A DNA stretch of 64,000 nt. Source: Gymnothorax reevesii (Eukaryota > Chordata > Actinopteri > Anguilliformes > Muraenidae). The DNA is taken from contig CM056574.1 in the NCBI GenBank assembly GCA_029721435.1, positions 3,857,001-3,921,000 on the forward strand. The letters are read 5' to 3'. The translations under genes were made by a program, and so were the position numbers. The stretch's first letter is position 1. Each line of letters opens with the position of its first letter. The notes beneath the pieces were generated by a model. It worked only from the letters and a program-made list of their open reading frames with translations, was not told the DNA's origin and made no database searches. Positions 56,706-64,000 of the stretch are shown piece after piece.

Positions 56706-58326
56706 CACTCAACAAAAATATAAACGCAACATTTTTGTTTTTGCTCCCATTTGTCATGAGATGGACTCAAAGATCTAAAATTCATTCCAGATACACAATA
56801 TTACCATTTCTCTCAAACATTGTTCACAAATGTGTGATAGTGAGCACTTTTGCTTTGCTGAGACAATCCATCCCACCTCACAGGTGTGCCACATCAAGAT
56901 GCTCACCAGACACCATGATTAGTGCACAGGTGTACTTTATACTGCCCACAATAAAAGGCCACCCTGAAATGTGCAGTTTTTGCTTTATTGGGGGTCTGGG
57001 GACTCAGAACCAGTCGGTATCTGGTGTGACCACCATTTGCCCCATGCAGTGCAACACATCTTCTTCGCATAGAGTTTATCAGATTGTCAATTGTGGCCTG
57101 TGGAATGTTGGTCCACTCCTCTTCAATGGCTGTGCGAAGTTGCTGGATATTAGTGGGAACTGGTACGCGCTGTCGTATACGCCGGTCAAGCACATCCCAA
57201 ACATGCTCAATGGGTGACATGTCCGGTGAGTATGCTGGCCATGCAAGAACTGGGACATTTTCAGCTTCCAAGAATTGTGTACAGATCCTTGCAACATGGG
57301 GCCGTGCATTATCTTGCTGAAACATGAGGTGATGTTCATGGAGGTATGGCACAACAATGGGCCTCAGGATCTCATCACGGTATCTCTGTGCATTCAAAAT
57401 GCCATCAATAAAATGCACCTGTGTTCTTCGTCCATAACAGATGCCTGCCCATACCATAACCCCACCACCACCATGGGCCACTCGATCCACAACATTGACA
57501 TCAGCAAAGCACTCACCCACACGACGCCACACACACTGTCTGCCATCTGCCCTGAAAAATGTAAACCGAGATTCATCCGTGAAGAGAACACCTCTCTAAC
57601 GTGCCAGACGCCATTGAATGTGAGCATTTGCCCACTCAAGTCTGTTACGGCGACGATCTGGAGTCAGGTTAAGACCCCGATGAGGACGACGAGCATGCAG
57701 TTGAGCTTCTCTGAGACAGTTTCTGACAGTTTGTGTAGAAATTCTTTGGTTATGCAAACCAATTGTTTCAGCAGCTGTCTGAGTAGCTGGTCTCAGACGA
57801 TCTTGGAGGTGAACCTGCTGGATGTGGAGGTCCTGGGCTGGTGTGGTTACACGTGGTCTGCGGTTGTGAGGCCGGTTGGATGTACTGCCATATTCTCTGA
57901 AACGCCTTTAGAGACGGCTTATGGTGGAGAAATGAACATTCAATGCCCGAGCAACAGATCTGGTTGACATTCCTGCTGTCAGCATGCCAATTGCACGCTC
58001 CCTCAGTACTTGCGCCATCTGTGGCATTATTGCTGTGAGACAAAACTGCACATTTCAGGGTGGCCTTTTATTGTGGACAGTCTAAGGTACACCTGTGCAC
58101 TAATCATGGTGTCTGATGAGCATCTTGATGTGGCACACCTGTGAGGTGGGATGCATTGTCTCAGCAAAGCAAAAGTGCTCACTATCACACATTTAGACAG
58201 ATTTGTGAACAATGTTTGAGAGAAATGGTAATATTGTGTATCTGGAATGAATTTTAGATCTTTGAGTCCATCTCATGACTAATGGGAGCAAAAACAAAAG
58301 TGTTGTGTTTATATTTTTGTTGTGTG
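56706..58326 (-). mobile_element. Tc1-like DNA transposon D
   Basis: A 1621-bp element flanked by TA (56704-56705 and 58327-58328). The inverted ends are CACTCAACAAAAATATAAAC and its near reverse complement. It is related to element C but clearly different in sequence. Confidence 0.93.
56903..58026 (-). pseudogene. Tc1-like transposase, two nonsense mutations
   Basis: Minus strand from the ATG at 58026 (MPQMAQVLRERAIGML). It stays in one frame but is stopped by a TAA in the helix-turn-helix linker (near 57908) and a TAG near 57595, just before the first catalytic Asp (FTDES). QQDNARPH and SPIEHVWD follow. The usual stop after GGHTRY has mutated, so the frame runs on to 56903. Confidence 0.9.
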
Positions 58327-58328
58327 TA

Positions 58329-59345
58329 CATCGAACAACACTGGAGAAAAATTATTATTATTCACAGACGGTTCAAAAGATCCTGAGTCCAGAAGAACAG
58401 GAACAGCAGTATTTATCAGTATTTATAAATATGAGGCAGTAATTCAGAAAATATCATCAAATAAATTGTCAGTGTATACAGCTGAGCTTATAGCAATATT
58501 AACAGCTCTGCAATGGCTGGAAAGGAATAACTACTATAACTCCAATAGCTTCTGACAGCTTGGCAGCACTGGCAAGCATCAAAACACTTAAATCATGCAG
58601 ACTAGATTTAATTTTTCAAATTCATATTATTACATTCAGAATGCACAGACAAGACATGACTGTCTGTTTTGTATGGGTTCCAGCTCATGTAGGAGTAGAG
58701 GGAAATGAAGGTGTAGACAAATTGGCAAAGCAGTCACTCAAACTGCAAACAATAGACCTGGAAATTCCTTTGGCTAAAAATGAAAGTAAAAAGATAATCA
58801 GAGAACAAATGGAGAAAATATGGCAGGAATTCTGGGATATACAGGACACAAACAGACATCTTTATAACATCCAGAGACAGGTTCGGAGGGGTAGGAATAT
58901 TGTCAGAAATCAGAGAGGAGGAGGCAGTCATCACTCGACTTAGAATAGGACATACAGGGCTCAATTCATCACTTCAAAAAATAGGGAAACCCGCAACAGT
59001 GAAATTTTTAAAGAGTGAGGAGGTAGAATCTGTCCTACACGTGGTGATAGAATGTAGGGGTTATGAGGAAGAAAGGAAGACCTTGATCTCAGCTTTAGAG
59101 AAAGCAAAAAAAAAAAACCAAAAAAACACTTAAGATACTTTACTATATTCTTTCCATTAGTCTGGTCTCCATTAAATGATCAACTAATTATCCGATCACT
59201 AGCTAGCTGGAAAGAATATAGTAAAGTATCTTAAGTGGTTTTTTTTTTTTTTGATATTTATTTTAATGTCATTTAGACGCGCAAATCTCCTGATTCACGC
59301 TCCAGTTGGGTAGGTGGCGGTAATGCACCAGAATGGTTTTAAAAA
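58329..59345 (+). pseudogene. I/Nimb LINE fragment: RNase H and 3' tail
   Basis: RNase H motifs LLFTDGSKD, VYTAELIAIL and VCFVWVPAHVGVEGNEGVDKLA, then TRLRIGHTGLNSSL, in three frames (breaks near 58555 and 58910), followed by a tail with GGTGGCGGTAATGCACCA at about 59312. Relative of the 14200-18165 LINE but AT-rich and clearly a different subfamily. Confidence 0.83.
59127..59237. repeat. Perfect 30-bp inverted repeat
   Basis: Arms 59127-59156 (beginning CACTTAAGATACTTTACTAT) and 59208-59237 are exact reverse complements with a 51-bp loop, flanked outside by A-run and T-run. It lies in the LINE 3' region. Confidence 0.9.
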
Positions 59346-59423
59346 ATAATCTAATTCAAAAGAAGAAAACTTGGGCAGAGAGAGAAATTAGGTTAGTTTT
59401 CCTGCTCGCACGTTATTCTTTTT

Positions 59424-59859
59424 CTAACCGCAACGCCTCCCTTTGTCCGGTTTCTCCCTCTGTTTTCATTTCTCTAATCTGTTCATATATGATAAGTTTA
59501 GTGTGCCGTAGCGGGCAGGTATGTTATGATCCACGCTAAAATGAATAAAGCTGCATCTTCTAGTCCTGCTGGTCTGATTGCCCGGCGTTTTTATGGTCAG
59601 TGACAACGAGCTCGTCTGCAAGTGTCAAGCCAACGCTTTACAAGAGACGCCCGAACATCACATCCAACCCGAAGGTGGAGTGACTCTCTTCAGAGCTCAA
59701 TTCGTCGGATGACGGAGATCATTTCACCGGAGTTTGTGAGTTTAATCGTCTGAGTATCGCTAACTCTCGGTACCCAATAGCATTGTGTGTAGAAGGAGTT
59801 CAGCCATTTCGGTCAGGCAAGAGCTGACTGCGGAACAGTTTCATTAAGTAGTGAGATGT
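59424..59859 (+). repeat. Dispersed 430-bp block, copy 2
   Basis: Counterpart of 18212-18640, also just downstream of an I/Nimb tail. The 20-codon frame starting MNKAASSSPAGL is conserved with one Ser-to-Ala change. Confidence 0.75.
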
Positions 59860-59871
59860 TTGATTATTCCC

Positions 59872-60137
59872 CCGGCTTATAATGCGGGGGATATATCTAT
59901 CGCTCTGTTCGTCCGCCTGTCTGTCTCTCTCTGTCCGTCTGTAAACATGAGGTTGTCCGGGCCATAACTCGGAAACTAAATGTGCTCGCTTCACTAAACT
60001 TGGCAAACATGTCAATCATGATGTGTCGATGTGCCTTTTAAAGGTTGTTACACAGCCCACAGCCGGGAGGATCTGTCATTGCCAGAAGGCTCTTGTTATC
60101 CGCCGCCGCGCGTTTAGCGCGTAGCGGGGGATATAGA
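59872..60137. mobile_element. Unassigned repeat with GGGGGATATA ends
   Basis: Starts CCCCCGGCTTATAATGCGGG, contains CTGTCTGTCTCTCTCTGTCCG and GTCCGGGCCATAACTCGGAA, and ends GTAGCGGGGGATATAG. It interrupts similarity to the 18-kb block at its left edge. Likely a MITE-like repeat; borders approximate. Confidence 0.45.
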
Positions 60138-61083
60138 ATTCAGCAGTAACGAACCGTGAGGTTTGGGTCGAGGTAGGCAGTGGCACACCGAAACGTAAAA
60201 ACTAATTAATATTTTATGTATAAAGTCAGCGGTAAAAACACCGGCAAATCAAACAATTACTCCAAAAACTGTTGAATGCTGTTAAAAGTAACACTGCAAA
60301 CACTGCACAAAGTTGCGTTTTTCGTTTGATTTTGACTTTTAGTCTATTTTGAAACTGTTAAGAGTGAAATCAAATCTGTGTTTTAGTTGTTATCAATGTA
60401 TTATTTAATTTGTCGCACCATGTGCACATAGGAGGGAGGTTTGAAACGAATTTCATGTGAAAATTTTGTGACGTTTTCTAGCGAATTTGATTTATTGCAT
60501 ATTTGGATACACTGGGACTCTTTCCAAATTTGCATAAATGGCAGTGGATTAGTTGAGGTGCTTTTGCATAGGTGGTGCTTTTTATGGCAAGAACGCGATT
60601 TTATGCAATTTTCATTTGGCCATATGTCAGTGTGCCCCCTATGAATTTCAGTGAAACCTTTTTTATTATGTTCCTCTGTATCTCTGCTATTCATAATAAA
60701 AATTTCAAGAAGGCTTTTTGCCTCATTAACCCTTTACATGCCAGAGATTGACATATGTTGCAATCAAGCACCACCACCCAAAAATGCCCATTTTTGTTTT
60801 AGTCCCCACCAATAAGTGGGGAGAATTATTTGAGTGTTTTCAGATCATTGAGGCAAGACAAGTTATTAAAAATAAGCAACAATTTATTAAAATGTTAAAA
60901 CTGAAAAGTCAGAAAACAACGATCAAGGCACCTATGGGTGCTGAAGATACATAGGCCTGAATGGATGGCGTCAAGGCATCTCTGTTGGTGCCACCACAAC
61001 CACAGAATAATGACTCAGTGATTCTAGAATTATTAAGCATGGGATGTAAACTATATTTTCAAAAAAACTGTACCAGTATCAAC
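60138..61083. other. No gene recognised
   Basis: AT-rich DNA. Short open frames around 60400-60950 have no family features. Confidence 0.4.
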
Positions 61084-61576
61084 TGAAGAAAGGCGTAAAG
61101 TTCACCTGGGATGATGCATGCCAGAGAGCCTTCGATCACCTGAAGTCTCTGCTGTGTCACTTCCCCGTGCTCAAATCTCCTGACTTCAACAAACCGTTCT
61201 CCATCGCGGTCAATGCTAGCGACCAAGCTTGTGGATCTGTGCTCCTACAGAGAAGTGACTCTGATGACATTGAGCATCCCGTGGCATACTTCTCCAGGAA
61301 GTTCAATCGCCACCAAAGGAACTATTCCACAATAGAGAAGGAGCTGTTGGCTCTGGTTCTGTCCTTACAACACTTTGAGGTTTATGTTTGTACAGGACAA
61401 AAGCCAATGATTGTGTACACAGACCACAATCTGTTAATGTTTTTGAGTAAGATGAAAAACAAGAATCGGAGATTGTTGAATTGGAGTTTGATTTTACAGG
61501 AGTTTGACTTGGAAATTAAGCACGTAAACTGTACTGACAATGTAATTACTGATTGCTTATCCTGTGTCTGAGTATG

Positions 61577-61613
<37 letters not shown>

Positions 61614-61632
61614 GTGTTATTTAACCATTTTT
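61084..61632 (+). pseudogene. Gmr1-like RNase H fragment
   Basis: Encodes the segment from KGVKFTWDDACQRAF to the end of pol, in one open frame to 61571, nearly identical to the 38-44 kb element but without the nested transposon and with the correct frame at the 42.49-kb frameshift. The first catalytic Asp of RNase H is Asn here (AVNASDQ). Everything upstream is missing. A TA/CA repeat (61575-61613) follows the stop. Confidence 0.9.
61575..61613. repeat. (TA)n(CA)n microsatellite
   Basis: About 15 bp of TA followed by about 23 bp of CA, located where the intact Gmr1-like element has a shorter TATATAT tract. Confidence 0.95.
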
Positions 61633-63602
61633 GGAAGTGCACTCTTCCTACAACGATTAGCGAGAATGTTCTTCCCAAGAATGCAAATCCGTTCTTAGCA
61701 TTCTTGTTATTGAGAAACGGCCATATATATACTGCTTTGCCGGTTTATATCATAGACTGTAGGTTGGCTTAGCAGTCAGGAGCCCCCTGCTGTCCACAAG
61801 GTGCCACTGCACTCAGCCGGTTCAGACCGTCCCCCCGACCTCTGGGCCGCACCTCCTTATTTGCATACAAGTTGAAAAGGCAAATGGAAAACGGAAACTT
61901 TAAATGAGAAATCCAAATGGAGAAGCCAAATGGAAAATTGAAAATCAAAATGGCAAATGCCAAATGTAAAATGGTAATGGAAAAATGCAAACACAAATAA
62001 ATCAAATGATAATTTCATCTTTTCCATTTTAGCTTTTGATTTAAGCATTTTCATTTGAGCCTTTCCATATTCGTCGGCGAGGTTCATGTCACATATAAGT
62101 GGTGATTGATACATCTGCGTGGTTTAATTGAATGTAAGATGATAGTCTAAGGACTGAAACGTAGTTCAAGCTAACGGCTAATAACAGGGTCTAGCTGCTT
62201 GTATTGTGTACAGTTTGGTGCCGATTGTGTCACAACATCCCACATCTGCCCATGTATGAAGAATGATATTGCTCAAAAGTCTGTATTCTTTAACGCCAAA
62301 TAGTACGCCTCGTGTATTGTTAAACAAACGTTTTGATTTGACTCCATTTTTACTGTTAATAAAGACTTAAACTTGTTGAGCCTGTGAATAGCTCATGCCC
62401 AACAAATCCGGATGGATCTCGAGTCATCATTTTTAAAGTTAAGCCCGGTCCTTGCAATCGTTCGGAAACCATTTGCTAATTAAGTGCCTTGTTTGATTCA
62501 AATATTTTTTTGTACTTGATAGCATCCCCTTGATTCTCAAATTTACTTTACAAAAACTGCAAAATTTGTGTAGCGCCATTATCACAGCTGTTTCTCAAGC
62601 TCTTGTTTGTTTCTATTGCTTCTCAGCAGCGGCGCACATCTACTACGCCGTACTGTGGCTTAATGTGGATTGGTCGGTGATGAGTGTGACGAGAAGAACC
62701 ATCGTCCAATCAGCAGCCGCAGATTTTTTTGAAGGTTCCTCCCCTGGAGACTTTTTTTAAACGGCTCTTTCCCGGATGGACATGTGAAATATTTCCGTGG
62801 CGGATATATGGAACAGTCTGGCATGTCAGGTTAGCGGGGACTAGTTCAGTTGGGTCAAACGGTTGAACGTAAAGTGTGCTGACTTTAGTCGCCTTTGACT
62901 CATAATTTTGGAGCTAATCTCAAGAATAAACTTTGGCTGTTACCGACAAATCAATGCGATAAAGCCCTTCTCATTGCCAAGAGTCATGGGATAGCCCAGA
63001 TTAAAAACTGTTCTCCCAGAGACTGATTAGGTTTTCAGATTTGTCACTTATGCAAATTAGGTATACTGTGTAAAGCATTTCTATTCTGATTTAATGGAAT
63101 AGTTATCAATTTGCGCACTGTGTGCGCACCAATGTCTTACATCATTAAAACCAATATTTTTCCACGGAAAATTATCATTTACAGTGACACGAGCAAGATT
63201 TAAATTTTGGGCATCCAACAAAAAATTAAGTAAATGTACTAATTCATACTTTGTGACAAATGCGCAAGTTGTCATCCATAAGGAAAGCGTTTCTACTACA
63301 TGATTATTACTTCTAACTTCTTATTAGAGTTTTAAAATATATAATTCTATAACAAAAACATCGATTGACTTGTAAATAAGTCGTATCCGAACAGTTGCGG
63401 TAGTTTATTCTTGCCAAAATTCAAGGCTTGCAATAACATCTGGTACACACCGGTCATATCCAAAACCCGCTCCCCCCATCGACAGGCCCCCCAAGTTCTG
63501 TAGGCTATAAAGCCCATGACCGTGGTGGATGCTAATATCTGAAATTGCTGATATTGGGGTGCAGCGGATCAGAAAACCCAGGCTATGCTTATGCTGACCT
63601 CG
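61633..63602. other. No gene recognised
   Basis: Mostly non-coding. 61870-62060 is a purine-rich run of AAATGGAAAA-like words with a matching TTTTCCATTT stretch. 62580-62780 is GC-richer with CCAATCAGC and ATTGGT boxes and could be a promoter-like region, but no associated exon is seen. Confidence 0.35.
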
Positions 63603-64000
63603 AACAGCTGCTGACAAAAATGGGAGCTCCTCTCGGTTGTCATGGCGACGCGTTGTTGCACTGGAACCACTGGGTTTGCCCAACTCTCGCCTCATCTCGT
63701 CTCCTCTGGTCTTCATTTTTATGCTCATTTTGGTTATTTTCTGTTTTTACCTCCTCGTTAATGCTCAGGCGCTCGGGTTCAAATTGAAGAGGATGAATTG
63801 ATGTAATTTTTCTTGCTGTAGAGTCATAACTACGGTACTGGCGAATTGACAGAACTGGTCAGTTCTGTCAGTTGAGCAACCATTTGACGTCACTACCCAG
63901 TCTGCATTGCGACATAAACAACAATGACGACCTACGAGTAAAATTATATTTTCAAATTTTATAAAAACGAAGACATCTAGGATATTTTTTGACTCACGTT
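63603..64000 (+). repeat. Dispersed block, copy 2 (matches 25197-25555)
   Basis: Same order of sequence as the 25-kb block, with an extra segment of a few tens of bases near 63820-63870. It continues to the window edge, so its right border is unknown. Confidence 0.72.

Overview
The window is nuclear DNA from a vertebrate, almost certainly a teleost fish. The evidence is several Tc1-like transposons, a Gmr1-type Ty3/gypsy element, I/Nimb, CR1/Jockey-like and L1 LINE pieces, teleost hAT and Harbinger derivatives, a tRNA-derived SINE and KRAB-less poly-C2H2 zinc-finger genes. The zinc-finger leader region resembles those of ostariophysan fish such as characins and catfish, but this rests on recall, not a search. 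There are no bacterial-type genes, no CRISPR array and no rRNA or tRNA genes.

The backbone is a direct duplication of a zinc-finger locus, copy 1 at about 1-10283 and copy 2 at about 37068-51512. Each copy carries one large zinc-finger exon (836-4312, about 34 fingers; 45406-47454, about 17 fingers), a tail of decayed fingers and a Harbinger remnant. The copies differ mainly by insertions, so each serves as an empty-site control for the other. Copy 1 gained a Tc1 element (4969-6557) and a TTAA-targeted piggyBac-like element (7327-9851) with its own nested MITE. Copy 2 gained a nearly full-length Gmr1-like gypsy element (37670-45159), itself split by a 1.5-kb DNA transposon, and an LTR (47457-49620) that holds another DNA transposon and lies directly behind the zinc-finger stop codon.

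Between the copies (10.3-37 kb) lie an unidentified 134-codon open frame, a CR1/Jockey-like LINE on the minus strand, a foldback palindrome, an I/Nimb LINE that lacks its endonuclease, an 11-copy 46-bp minisatellite, two Tc1 elements, a tRNA-derived SINE and a THAP-domain remnant. On the minus strand there are also two copies of a transposase-like C2H2 gene family. The better copy (31143-35990) is arranged as two cistrons: a spliced gene resembling the teleost SAMD3-like family, then six bases later a zinc-finger/transposase-like frame.

The right end (51.5-64 kb) is a graveyard of fragments: LINE and L1 pieces, a Gmr1-related LTR, a fourth Tc1, a second I/Nimb fragment, a Gmr1 RNase H fragment, and two blocks of about 400 bp that also occur near 18 kb and 25 kb. 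The only long undamaged coding frames are the two zinc-finger exons. Most other genes are broken selfish elements. I saw no clearly new multi-gene system. The most unusual items are the copia-like domain order of the gypsy element, the two-cistron SAMD3-like/zinc-finger gene and the reciprocal empty sites of the duplication.
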